DNA of 64,000 bases from Clostridium sp. M62/1 (lineage in GTDB: Bacteria > Bacillota > Clostridia > Lachnospirales > Lachnospiraceae). Shown here piece after piece: positions 26,600 through 35,397 of this stretch; position 1 is the stretch's first letter; the number at the start of each line of letters is the position of its first letter. A program made the translations under genes and the position numbers. Location: positions 3,478,001 to 3,542,000 of the forward strand of contig NZ_CP085988.1 in NCBI RefSeq assembly GCF_020736365.1. The letters are read 5' to 3'. The notes below the pieces were generated by a model, which worked only from the letters and a program-made list of their open reading frames with translations, did not search any database and was not told the DNA's origin.

Positions 26600-29120
26600 T
26601 GCTGTTCTCCTCTTTTCCTGTTCTGCTGTTTTTTCTATCCTTCAACAGGCTTTCAACGGTCTTTCGGAATATCTCGAAGTCAATGGGCTTTGAGATATGG
26701 GCGTTCATGCCTGCATTTCTCGTGGCTGCTATGTCCTCTGAAAAGGCGTTTGCCGTCACGGCGATAATTGGGATTGTGGCGGCATCCGGCCGCTTCATGG
26801 CGCGGATCTGCCTGGCCGCCTCGCAGCCGTTCATCACCGGCATCTGCATATCCATCAGGATAATGTCAAAAAATCCCTCCCCCATCTCCCGGAAAAGCTC
26901 CACGGCTTCTTTTCCATTCCAGGCCTGCGTCACATCCAGGCCGTACATTTTCAAAAGCTCTGTGGATATTTCCATGTTGATCTCATTGTCCTCTGCCAGG
27001 AGAACCCGGTATCCGGAAAGGTCCGCCGTCTCCAGGGGCTGCTCTCTCTTTTCCTCCGGCTTCTTCTCTGTCCCGGGAAGGAACGGCAGTGTTACAGTAA
27101 TTGTACTTCCCTTTCCCAGCTCACTGTCAATCTCTATGGTGCCGGCCATCTGGATCACCAGGTTGTGGACAATGGCCATTCCAAGACCCGTTCCCGCCAC
27201 ATTGGCGGCGCCGAACCGTGTCTCCCTCTCAAAGGGCTCATAAACCTTCTTCAGAAATTCCCGGCTCATGCCTATACCGGTATCGGAGACAATGAACTGG
27301 TATTTTCTGTAACGGCCGTTTACCTCCTTGATTTCATGGACAGACAGGGAGATCGTTCCGTTTTTTCCTGTAAATTTGAATGCATTTGACAGAAGGTTGT
27401 TTAACACCTGCTGCGTTCTTCTCCAGTCGCCCCTGACGCAGGCGTCCTCTATGTCGAGTGACGCTGAAAAATTTTTGTGCTCCGCTCCCGCCTGGATTTT
27501 GAATACCTCAATCTGCTCCTCCAGGCTTTCCTGCAGATTAAAGTCGTAGCCGCTGATCTCCAGCTTTCCCTGCTCTATCTTTGAGATCTCCAGAATGTCA
27601 TTAATCAATTCCAGAAGCTGGCTGCTGAGTGCCAGAATCTTATTCATGGAGTCCCTCATGTGCTCTTCATTTTCCTCCCGGCTCAGGGACAGCCTGGCCA
27701 GTCCGATAATTCCGTTAAGCGGTGTCCTCATGTCGTGGGACATATTGGAAAAAAACATATTTTTCGATTTGGCCATCTTTTCCACAGACTCCAGAGACTC
27801 CCTCAGCAGCTTCATTCTCGAGAGATCCCGCTCTTTCGCCTCATTGACATCCTTAAAGCACAGTACAACCTTATCATTCTGAAGGGATTCATCGTAAAGC
27901 ATCTGCACATGTACCCAGCGGTATTCATGGTTAAATTTGCGCCTGATGTCCCCGCCGAAGTCGCGGACTCTCTTCTGGACAAGCTCTCTCATGTTTTCTA
28001 TGGCAAAGGACTCTGTAAAATCCTTGTAGGAATCCTCATCCACTATCATTGATGCCACCCGGAGCAGATCGCTGTACCTGCCGGTCTGTTCCAGCTCTTT
28101 TCTCACGAAGTCGGAGCCCTTCAGCATAGAATACTCGTCTGTTTTTAAGTCGATCAGGTAGAGGGCATAATAGGAATTTCCCAGTACCCTCACAATATCA
28201 TCATAAAGGCGCTCCTTTCTGGCTTTCAGCTGGTCACGTATGAGGAAGGCTGCCACCACTCCCACAAACACGATAAGCATGAACGCAAACATTCTCTGGA
28301 TGTTTACAGTCCCCTTTAAAAGCTCCTCATAGGGAATCGTTATAACGGAATACATGCCATTGTCCAGCTGGTAGTAATAAACGCCCCTTTTCAGGCCGTC
28401 AACTCCCACTGTGTAGGATCGGCAGTCGTCATGAACTCCATTTTTTATTTCGCCGAACAGCCCGTCAAACCAGCACTGCGCATCCTCAGGGGAGCCATTC
28501 TGAATGATGGAGTAGACGAGAGTGCCCTTAGAATCGCAGAGAAAATAATTGCACCTCTCAGGCATATTTTCAATCTTCTGACTGGCATTCATCTGCCCTG
28601 GATATATGTCCAGGGCCACCACATCCTCTGTTCCCTCTATCTGCTTCGCCATGGTTACCACTGTACTCTGGAGGCGGACGTCTGTGTATGCATCTGTGTA
28701 AATCACATCCCCGTCTGCCTCTATCGCCTTCTGATACCACTCCGTCTGTTCTGATTCAAAGGAGGCGCCCCCCTCCCAGTATGTAGCAGCCACGATTTTT
28801 CCGTCGATAGAGGCGTAGGCCTCCACATTCTGGATTCCTGTGGCATCACAGAGATATTCCAGATATTCGCGAAGCCAGGAGGGGATATCCTCCGGCCGGT
28901 TGCCTGGGCGAAGGCCGATCTCCAGTGTATTCAACACCGCCTCGTTTTCTTTGTTGTAATTCATCTCATTCGCTGCAAACCTCCTGGCAATCTCTACGCC
29001 TGAAAGCTGTGCGCTGCTCAGAATAGCCTTGTTCATTCCAATGATACAGATGAATATCCCAATAACGAAAATAGCTAATATGACAATCAGATAGGTTGGC
29101 GTTGCCCTGCGCCTTTTCAT
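26577..29120 (-). CDS. Hybrid sensor histidine kinase with C-terminal receiver domain
   Basis: An 847-residue inner-membrane kinase. Order: transmembrane helix (about 10-29), extracellular Cache-like domain (to about 275), second helix (277-293), a PAS-like region (about 310-425), HisKA with NMSHDMRTPLNGIIG (His462), HATPase with NLLSNAFKF and DTGIGMS, and a receiver domain with AEDNEIN and phosphoacceptor Asp in ILMDMQMPVMNG. The ATG at 29120 has GGAGGG before it. Its output partner is not evident; no DNA-binding regulator is adjacent. It lies in one operon with two metabolic enzymes. Confidence 0.92.
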   Translation of the reverse strand: MKRRRATPTYLIVILAIFVIGIFICIIGMNKAILSSAQLSGVEIARRFAANEMNYNKENEAVLNTLEIGLRPGNRPEDIPSWLREYLEYLCDATGIQNVEAYASIDGKIVAATYWEGGASFESEQTEWYQKAIEADGDVIYTDAYTDVRLQSTVVTMAKQIEGTEDVVALDIYPGQMNASQKIENMPERCNYFLCDSKGTLVYSIIQNGSPEDAQCWFDGLFGEIKNGVHDDCRSYTVGVDGLKRGVYYYQLDNGMYSVITIPYEELLKGTVNIQRMFAFMLIVFVGVVAAFLIRDQLKARKERLYDDIVRVLGNSYYALYLIDLKTDEYSMLKGSDFVRKELEQTGRYSDLLRVASMIVDEDSYKDFTESFAIENMRELVQKRVRDFGGDIRRKFNHEYRWVHVQMLYDESLQNDKVVLCFKDVNEAKERDLSRMKLLRESLESVEKMAKSKNMFFSNMSHDMRTPLNGIIGLARLSLSREENEEHMRDSMNKILALSSQLLELINDILEISKIEQGKLEISGYDFNLQESLEEQIEVFKIQAGAEHKNFSASLDIEDACVRGDWRRTQQVLNNLLSNAFKFTGKNGTISLSVHEIKEVNGRYRKYQFIVSDTGIGMSREFLKKVYEPFERETRFGAANVAGTGLGMAIVHNLVIQMAGTIEIDSELGKGSTITVTLPFLPGTEKKPEEKREQPLETADLSGYRVLLAEDNEINMEISTELLKMYGLDVTQAWNGKEAVELFREMGEGFFDIILMDMQMPVMNGCEAARQIRAMKRPDAATIPIIAVTANAFSEDIAATRNAGMNAHISKPIDFEIFRKTVESLLKDRKNSRTGKEENSNETDQKI

Positions 29121-29142
29121 ATTAATGCTCCCTCCTGTCCTG

Positions 29143-29210
29143 ACTGCGCAGTCCGCAGTCATATCCCGTGGATGTGCAGGCAGTCAGACTCTGCACATCC
29201 GTGCGGGCTT
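29143..29210 (-). other. Structured 5' leader of the hybrid kinase gene
   Basis: Two hairpins precede the kinase start: one around 29143-29162 (GACTGC / GCAGTC) and a longer one at about 29167-29210 (CCCG-TGGATGTGCAG / CTGCACATCC-GCGGG). The predicted promoter is at 29416-29444, so the leader is about 290 bases. It may hold an RNA switch, but no known class was recognised. Confidence 0.4.
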
Positions 29211-29415
29211 TTTAGTTTACAGAAAATCCGCAGAAATTTAATGAAAGCTGAAAAAGGCCGCTGCATCATCCTGTGACTGGATATATTGAACGCATCTCGA
29301 AAAGCCTGCCCCAGGCCTCCAATCTGACTCTCAGCCCTGAAGCACATCAATATACCGGAGTCTGACTGATGCAGCAGCCCCTCTGCCCAATCCGGGCCGT
29401 TTTCTCCTGGCTTTC

Positions 29416-29444
29416 ATTATAATTCCTTTTTTCAGGAATGACAA
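29416..29444 (-). promoter_or_regulatory. Sigma-A promoter of the hybrid kinase operon
   Basis: On the minus strand TTGTCA (29444-29439), a 17-base spacer and TATAAT (29421-29416). The spacer contains an inverted repeat (ATTCC/GGAAT). The 430-base stretch 29121-29550 holds this promoter and the structured leader but no convincing gene. Confidence 0.65.
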
Positions 29445-29550
29445 GAACCTATCTGCTTTTACACTTGTTTTATCCCATTTTGTCCAGAGCCTGCCTGTCT
29501 GCTCCGTCTCTTCTGAACGCTTTTCCCCGCAGCATATCCAAAATCGCTGG

Positions 29551-30351
29551 TCAGTTGATTTTTTTCTCCAGAACTGCAATGGCCTGGTACAGCAGGGCTG
29601 ACATAAAACACAGGATAACAATGCTCATGACAACCATATCCATTTTGAATACCTGACTGCCATAGATAATCAGATAGCCAAGTCCCCTGTCAGCCGCCAG
29701 AAACTCACCGATGATGACTCCCACCAGGCATAGTCCCACATTCACCTTCATGTTGCTGATAATCAGAGGCAGGGAGCCCGGAAGAAGGACCTTTCTCAGC
29801 ACATCCTTCTTGGTTCCGCCCAGGGAGTAGATTAGCTTAATCTGTTCCGGATCCATGGTGGAAAAACCATTGTGCAGGGTCAGAATGGATCCGAATACGG
29901 CTACAGAAACGGCGGCCACTATAATCGTATTCATATTGTTTCCCAGCCACACAATGAGAATCGGGGCCAGCGCCGACTTCGGAAGGCTGTTGAGCATCAC
30001 AAGGTACGGCTCCAGCAGATCGGAAACCGTACGGCTGGCCCACAGAAGCATGGCCCCGGAGAGCCCTAAAAGCACCACCAGGACAAAGCTGACAAGGGTT
30101 TCAAACAGTGTCACTCCCATATGGACAAATATGCTCCCGTCCGCCGTCATGGAAACGAAGCAGGACAGCATCCGCGACGGGGAGCTGAAAATAAAATCAT
30201 TTAGAAGCCCGGTATCGGCGCTGATTTCCCAGAGTGCCAGAAGAAGAAAAAGGAGCAGGAAGCGCCCTGCCGCTATCCTTCTCCTGTATCGCTTCTGTTC
30301 TGCCACAAAGACCTGCTGGGCCAGGGTTTCATATTTTTCATACCTGCTCAT
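29551..30351 (-). CDS. ABC transporter permease (TauC/SsuC/ThiX-like)
   Basis: A 266-residue inner-membrane permease with about six transmembrane helices and the EAA-loop region (SLGGTKKDVLRKVLLPGSLPLIISNMKVNVG) of the nitrate/sulfonate/taurine or pyrimidine-precursor importer class. The ATG at 30351 has GGGAGGAG before it and overlaps the end of the ATPase gene by 14 bases. The expected substrate-binding protein is not adjacent, so the substrate cannot be inferred. Confidence 0.85.
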   Translation of the reverse strand: MSRYEKYETLAQQVFVAEQKRYRRRIAAGRFLLLFLLLALWEISADTGLLNDFIFSSPSRMLSCFVSMTADGSIFVHMGVTLFETLVSFVLVVLLGLSGAMLLWASRTVSDLLEPYLVMLNSLPKSALAPILIVWLGNNMNTIIVAAVSVAVFGSILTLHNGFSTMDPEQIKLIYSLGGTKKDVLRKVLLPGSLPLIISNMKVNVGLCLVGVIIGEFLAADRGLGYLIIYGSQVFKMDMVVMSIVILCFMSALLYQAIAVLEKKIN

Positions 30352-31123
30352 GGGACTCCTCCCTGTTCTCAAGAATATTCCATACCTGTTTAAAGTACCC
30401 GGAAAATTCGGGAGCATTGCGCCGGCTTAAGGGGCCCAGCCCCGGCTTGGAAAATTTCACAGGGAGAATGGCCTTAATCCTTCCCGGACGTTTTGAGAGA
30501 ATGATAATCCGGTCCGCCACGCTGACTGCCTCCGACAAATCGTGTGTGATTAACACAGCCGTCTTTTTCGTTTCCCTGATAATAGAGCTGATGTCATCGC
30601 AGACAGCCAGCCTTGTCTGATAATCAAGAGCAGAAAACGGTTCATCCAGCAGCAGAATCTCCGGCTCAAGAGCCAGTGTCCTTATTAACGCCGCCCTCTG
30701 GCGCATCCCGCCCGACAGCTCTGACGGCCTGGCATCCTTAAACTGCAGAAGGCCGTAATCCCCGAGCAGCTTAAGAACCAGAGCCCTGTGCTCTTCATCC
30801 AGGTTCTTCTGTATCTCCAGCCCCAGGGAAGCGTTGGAAAATATGCTTCTCCACTCAAACAGATGATCCCTTTGGAGCATGTATCCCAGCTTGGGGCTGG
30901 TTCTCTCCACCGGCTCTCCATCGATCCGCACCGCCCCCTGATCCGGCTTAATCAGGCCGCAGATAATAGACAGAAGTGTGGATTTTCCGCAGCCTGACGG
31001 CCCTACTACAGCGATAAACTCCCCTTCCTCAACCTGAAAGGATATATCTGAAAGGGCCTGCGTCTCCCCATCCATAGAGTGATAGGAATAGCTGAGCCCT
31101 GTGACTTCCAGCTTGGAAATCAT
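30338..31123 (-). CDS. ABC transporter ATP-binding protein
   Basis: A 261-residue ATPase with Walker A GPSGCGKST, Q-loop MLQRDHLFEW, signature LSGGMRQRAALIRTLA, Walker B LLLDEPFSALD and the switch histidine in VLITHDLSEAV. This is the TauB/SsuB/NrtD-type cytoplasmic partner of the permease that follows. GGGAGG precedes the ATG. No solute-binding gene is present in the cluster. Confidence 0.9.
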   Translation of the reverse strand: MISKLEVTGLSYSYHSMDGETQALSDISFQVEEGEFIAVVGPSGCGKSTLLSIICGLIKPDQGAVRIDGEPVERTSPKLGYMLQRDHLFEWRSIFSNASLGLEIQKNLDEEHRALVLKLLGDYGLLQFKDARPSELSGGMRQRAALIRTLALEPEILLLDEPFSALDYQTRLAVCDDISSIIRETKKTAVLITHDLSEAVSVADRIIILSKRPGRIKAILPVKFSKPGLGPLSRRNAPEFSGYFKQVWNILENREESHEQV

Positions 31124-31262
31124 TCATATTCCTCCCAATGCATTGTAATTGTTGATTTATTATATGGAAAAAATTTTTGAGAGGTGAAAAGGCACGGCAG
31201 CCGTTATGCCTGCTGCCGTAGAATAAAGAATAAAGAGAGAACTGATGAGGGAGAGATGGTTT

Positions 31263-32591
31263 CTACCTGGCGAGGGCGTTGGGATAAATACGCTCCATCC
31301 GCTCATCGTCAAAGTGTTCATCCAGCAGCTTTTCTATCACATTGTCCGCCTGCATTCCCTCCGAGCGCCTGTCATAGCGAATCAGAGCCATGGACGACAC
31401 GACAATATTGGACGCCATAAATACAACAAGCACCCAGGTCAGGATATATCCCCAGAGGACAGGTATTTTTTCAATCCACCCGGAAAAGAACGGATACAGC
31501 CCCTTGATCCAGATTACGGCGGCTATTCCCCAGAAAAAGCAGTAGAGCAGGTTGATTCTTCCGCCCAGGTTAAAGGGAATCTCACTGTAATCCCAGAAAA
31601 CAGTTCCAAATACAAGCTCTGTAAAGACACTGCACACATATTCATAGGCCCCGCCCAGTACCGTGCCGATGAAAAAGAGGTGACGGTCCGGCTTTTCCCG
31701 ATCCTTATAGAGCAGGGCGGTTGCCGCCGCTATGGCCAGTCCCCAGACAATGCTGAAGGGCCCCCAGACCAGACTGCTGCGGCTCATCCAGACGCCTGCG
31801 GTCAGGCGGCAGAATACAGTCTCCACCAAATCTCCCAGGACAGCGCCGATGAGAAACAGCCAGAACAGCTTATAAAATCCGCAGCCCTCCGCAAAGACTT
31901 TTCGTTTTGTTATCTGCTCCGCTGCCTCAAAAATCAGAGGATAGGCCTTTTCCATTCGCCTTTCCACTCCTGCCTCTATAGCCTTACCCAGGCGTCTTGT
32001 CAGAACGGCGGTCCTGTATTGAAACTTTCTGACCGGCGTACTTTCCCCGGCAGTCTTAAGAACCCTCAGGCTTCTTTGCCTGACATAGCGCACTGTCGCA
32101 AGAGATGCCGCTGTATCACAGAACACAACTGCTGCTGCCGCAAAGGTGACTGTCTTTGCCGCAAATCCCGGCAGGGCATGGTACAGCCAGATAAAAAAGT
32201 CGTCTCCCCACCGGACAGCCACAAAGCCGAGGATTCCCCAGAGCACGGAATACGAAAGGCAGATATACCCGTCGAAATTCCAGCGTTTTTCCGAATAATC
32301 CCACCATTTTTTCCGGTTCAGCCGCTCAAGGGTTTTTCCAGTTATCCATTCCACCGCCGTCGCCACCGCGGCGCAGCCTAAAAACAGGAACACCGGGTTT
32401 TCCCTGAGTTCCTGAAGGACGGCTGCCATGAGCACAGCCGCTGTTCCATATACGCCGCAGAAGGGGCCTGTGGTAAATCCCCTGTTGGTAAACCGTTTTC
32501 TCTTAATGGTACCCACAGCTGTCTCCAGAACCCATCCTAAAAATGAGTAGACTAAAAACAGCCACAAAAATTCCATCCCTGTGTACTTCAA
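31263..32591 (-). CDS. Tandem-duplicated CmpB-like (ABC-transporter type IV family) membrane protein
   Basis: A 442-residue polytopic membrane protein built from two copies of the CmpB-type (PF06541-like) module. The N-terminal copy (about 5-150) has FLGWVLETAVGTIK, RGFTTGPFCGVYG and WDYSEKRWNFDGYICL. The second (about 230-395) has VLGDLVETVFCRL, SLVWGPFSIVWG and WDYSEIPFNLGGRINL. A charged cytoplasmic linker joins them. No ATPase is next to it and the function is unknown. The start is probably the TTG at 32591, which has GGAGGA 7 bases upstream; the next ATG (32576) lacks a site. Confidence 0.75.
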   Translation of the reverse strand: MKYTGMEFLWLFLVYSFLGWVLETAVGTIKRKRFTNRGFTTGPFCGVYGTAAVLMAAVLQELRENPVFLFLGCAAVATAVEWITGKTLERLNRKKWWDYSEKRWNFDGYICLSYSVLWGILGFVAVRWGDDFFIWLYHALPGFAAKTVTFAAAAVVFCDTAASLATVRYVRQRSLRVLKTAGESTPVRKFQYRTAVLTRRLGKAIEAGVERRMEKAYPLIFEAAEQITKRKVFAEGCGFYKLFWLFLIGAVLGDLVETVFCRLTAGVWMSRSSLVWGPFSIVWGLAIAAATALLYKDREKPDRHLFFIGTVLGGAYEYVCSVFTELVFGTVFWDYSEIPFNLGGRINLLYCFFWGIAAVIWIKGLYPFFSGWIEKIPVLWGYILTWVLVVFMASNIVVSSMALIRYDRRSEGMQADNVIEKLLDEHFDDERMERIYPNALAR

Positions 32592-32884
32592 ATCACTTCC
32601 TCCTCCCGCTTTTTCGGATCTCTGACAGCTGATACTGATGAAAAGCCCTGTGAAAGCGGCTGGTATAATTCAGCTATTTTACCACACAAATTCCAGGGAT
32701 TCCAGCATAGTTTTCAGCTAAGGCTCCAAGGCCGCACCGGATGCGCGCCAGGAACATATTGACTCCCTCAGGGTAGCTATAGTACATTATTATACAGGGA
32801 ATGGAACAGAACCGGCTCCTTTGCTCAGGGTGTCAGTTCCTGTGTTCCACTGCCAACTATCGGAAACGGAGAATCAAAAATCAT

Positions 32885-34189
32885 ATGATCACTGTCAGCA
32901 TTATCAGCCCGAAGGTATCTCTTCAGGCCATCAACCGTGTCATTGAACAGAATGATTTCGGCTGCATTTTTCACAAATACGTTTACCACACCCTGGAGGA
33001 AATCCAGGATATCTATTATAAATGCAAGGATCACTGCGATATTATCTTCTGCAGCGGCGAGTTCGGCTACTACCAGCTTATGAACATCCCCAATATCGAA
33101 AAGCCCTGTGCCTTTGTGTCCTATGAGACAAAGCATTTCCTGGCAATCGCCCTGGACTTTGTGCAGACCCATCCGGACATCCCCCTCAACCGGATCTACT
33201 GCGACTTCCTGATACCAAGCAATAATTATCTGGAGCTGCACCGCTACCTCCGCCCTGAGCTGATGCCTCATTGCTGTACAGATCCAGTGCTCAGCTATGA
33301 GACGCTGTTTCGCACAGCGAAAAAGCTGTGGGATGAGGGGAAAATCGACATTGCTTTTGTGCGCTCAACAAACAGCCTGAAACGGTATGAGGACGCACAC
33401 ATCCCCTACCTGTACATTTTTCCCGATGACAATACCATTGCCGATTCTATTCGAAGCGCAGTGTCTACGGCAAAACTCCGCCTCAACTCCGTCGTGCAGA
33501 AGGCCAGTATTCTCATTCGGCTTGTCTATCCGGACAATCTTGCGGGTATCGAGCTGGAATACCAGAAGGTTACGCTTCTGAAGGCTCTGATGGACTTTAG
33601 AAAGGAGCAGGGAGTCAGCTTTTCCGTCCAGACCTTTGTCACCTATTTTCAGATCACCTGGGAGCTTGAGGACGGCGGACAGCTTCCTTCTCTTCTGCGC
33701 TCTCTGATCCTGTATCTGAACGCCCACGGTGAAATTTCCTTTCGTCTGGGCGCAGGCCTTTCCGCCTCCCTTTCCAACAGCCTGGAGCAGGCAGAGCAGG
33801 CTCTGAATGAGTCAGTCCACTATGGAAAAAATGACGGCTTTCTGATCAATGAGCAGCTTCGCCTGATGGGCCCTCTGTCCGTTCAGGATCCGCTCCATGT
33901 CTCCTATGACAATGAAAAAATTCTGATATTTTCCAAAGCCAATGGGATCAACGAGGGCAATCTGCAGAAAATTATCGGCCTTTTCCTGAAAAATCCCAGG
34001 CAGTTTCTCAACTCCTCCCTCCTGTCAGAGTGGCTGAATATCACTCCGAGAAGCTGCAACCGCATCATACAGAAGCTCTGTCTTGCCGGGCTTCTGACCC
34101 AGATGCATACAGAGGGCCCTATGGAAAAAGGCCGTCCCGTTAAAACCTACTGTTTTAACGAGAAGGCCTGTCTCTCAACCTTTTTCTGA
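32885..34189 (+). CDS. Transcription regulator with GGDEF-like domain and C-terminal winged helix (module B)
   Basis: A 434-residue paralogue of the regulator at 7028-8359. Shared features, in order, are an N-terminal sensing domain, a KLWDEGKID segment, a GGDEF-like strand-helix (ISFRLGAGLSASLSNSLEQAEQAL read in pieces) and a C-terminal helix-turn-helix (LLSEWLNITPRSCNRIIQKL) ending in KGRPVKTYCF. The ATG at 32885 matches the start of the paralogue; an upstream in-frame ATG (32801) is less likely. It is convergent with, and 12 bases from, the two M20 amidohydrolase genes and the GltS-type transporter gene, which it probably regulates. The 293-base gap 32592-32884 shows no other gene. Confidence 0.72.
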   Translation: MITVSIISPKVSLQAINRVIEQNDFGCIFHKYVYHTLEEIQDIYYKCKDHCDIIFCSGEFGYYQLMNIPNIEKPCAFVSYETKHFLAIALDFVQTHPDIPLNRIYCDFLIPSNNYLELHRYLRPELMPHCCTDPVLSYETLFRTAKKLWDEGKIDIAFVRSTNSLKRYEDAHIPYLYIFPDDNTIADSIRSAVSTAKLRLNSVVQKASILIRLVYPDNLAGIELEYQKVTLLKALMDFRKEQGVSFSVQTFVTYFQITWELEDGGQLPSLLRSLILYLNAHGEISFRLGAGLSASLSNSLEQAEQALNESVHYGKNDGFLINEQLRLMGPLSVQDPLHVSYDNEKILIFSKANGINEGNLQKIIGLFLKNPRQFLNSSLLSEWLNITPRSCNRIIQKLCLAGLLTQMHTEGPMEKGRPVKTYCFNEKACLSTFF

Positions 34190-34201
34190 TAACAGAACTT
34201 C

Positions 34202-35374
34202 CTATCTCTCCCGCAGTCCAAGGGCAAGTCCTGCAAGCAGGGCAGCTCCCCGCCAGAGCACTCCCTCATCGGGGCTGTAATGGCTGCTGTGCAGAGGCCA
34301 TACAGTCTCACCCAGCGGCGTTGTCCCGATCCAGGCAAAGGCTCCTGGCTTTTTATCCAGGTAGAAGGAAAAATCCTCAGCAGTCATGGCCGGCTCCACT
34401 GATACAGCCGTGCCGTTTCCCAGAATCCTGTCGGCCGACTCCCTCACATAGTCCGCCATTTTCTCATCATTCACCACTGCCATGTAGCCTCTCTCATAGT
34501 GCAGCTCCCCCGTGCAGCCTGAAGCAGTGCAGACTCCGGACAGCACCTCGGACAGTCTGCGCTCTGCCAGATCGCGGACAGACGGGTCAAAGGTGCGGCA
34601 GGTTCCCTCCAGCACGCACTCTCCCGCTATAATATTATAACGGGTTCCCGCATTCAGCCTTCCGATGGTTATGACGATCGACTTCATCGGATCCGCATTT
34701 CTGCTGACAATCGTCTGGGCTGCTGTTACAAACTGGGCCCCTGCCACCAGGGCGTCAATTCCCTCGTTGGGTCTTGCGGCATGGCTTGGCTTTCCCTTGA
34801 TGGTGACTGTGAAATGATCGGAGGCAGCCATCAGAGGCCCCGCCTTCACTCCCACTTTCCCTAGCGGGAGATCCGGCCAGACATGCATTCCGAATACGGC
34901 GTCAACTCCCTCCAGCGCTCCCTCCTCAATCATTTTCCTCGATCCCCCCTGAGGGGACAGCTCTTCTGAGGGCTGAAAGATCATTCTCACCCTTCCTCTC
35001 AGCTCGTCTTTCCTCTGAGCCAGAAGACGGGCTGCACCCAGAGCCATGGTAATATGATTGTCATGGCCGCAGGCATGCATAACTCCCCGGTTTTCCGAGC
35101 AGAAAGAAAGCCCTGTCTGCTCCTCAATCTGCAGCGCGTCCATGTCTGCCCTGAGAGCTGTAGTGGGACCGGGCAGAGCTCCCGAAAGCTCTGCGATTAC
35201 CCCGTTTCCTCCCACGCCCTCACGGATCTCAAATCCGCCGATATCCTCAAGCTCTCTCACGATTCTGGCGGCTGTCTCTCTCTCGTTGCCTGAAGTTTCC
35301 GGATGTCTGTGGAACTCTCTCCGAAGCTGCCTTAAATGCTCCTCTATGGCCTTTGCCGATTCAGCAACTGTCAT
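34202..35374 (-). CDS. M20 family amidohydrolase (AbgA-like)
   Basis: A 390-residue metal-dependent amidohydrolase. Visible motifs are HRHPETSGNE, DMDALQIEE, MHACGHDNHITMALG (with the metal-binding Cys-Gly-His) and EELSPQGG. This subgroup includes AbgA, IAA-amino acid hydrolases and N-acyl amino acid hydrolases. It lies after a second amidohydrolase and a GltS-type transporter, the order expected for an operon that imports and splits an N-acyl or aminobenzoyl glutamate-type compound. The ATG at 35374 has GGAGGCG upstream. The substrate is not proven. Confidence 0.8.
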   Translation of the reverse strand: MTVAESAKAIEEHLRQLRREFHRHPETSGNERETAARIVRELEDIGGFEIREGVGGNGVIAELSGALPGPTTALRADMDALQIEEQTGLSFCSENRGVMHACGHDNHITMALGAARLLAQRKDELRGRVRMIFQPSEELSPQGGSRKMIEEGALEGVDAVFGMHVWPDLPLGKVGVKAGPLMAASDHFTVTIKGKPSHAARPNEGIDALVAGAQFVTAAQTIVSRNADPMKSIVITIGRLNAGTRYNIIAGECVLEGTCRTFDPSVRDLAERRLSEVLSGVCTASGCTGELHYERGYMAVVNDEKMADYVRESADRILGNGTAVSVEPAMTAEDFSFYLDKKPGAFAWIGTTPLGETVWPLHSSHYSPDEGVLWRGAALLAGLALGLRER

Positions 35375-35397
35375 CTTCCATCGCCTCCTGTATCTGT

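Noticed and set aside
29270..29390. TPP riboswitch-like GGCTGAGAG in the kinase leader
   Set aside because: The second conserved half (CUGAUCUGG-type followed by CCAGCG) is not matched and the gene is a kinase, so the resemblance is likely chance.
29331..29621. Small minus-strand frame beyond the ABC permease gene as a remnant binding protein
   Set aside because: No signal peptide or binding-protein features; it overlaps the permease end and the kinase promoter.
31245..32381. Plus-strand 378-codon frame antisense to the CmpB-like gene
   Set aside because: The minus-strand frame carries conserved membrane motifs and a ribosome binding site; the antisense frame does not.
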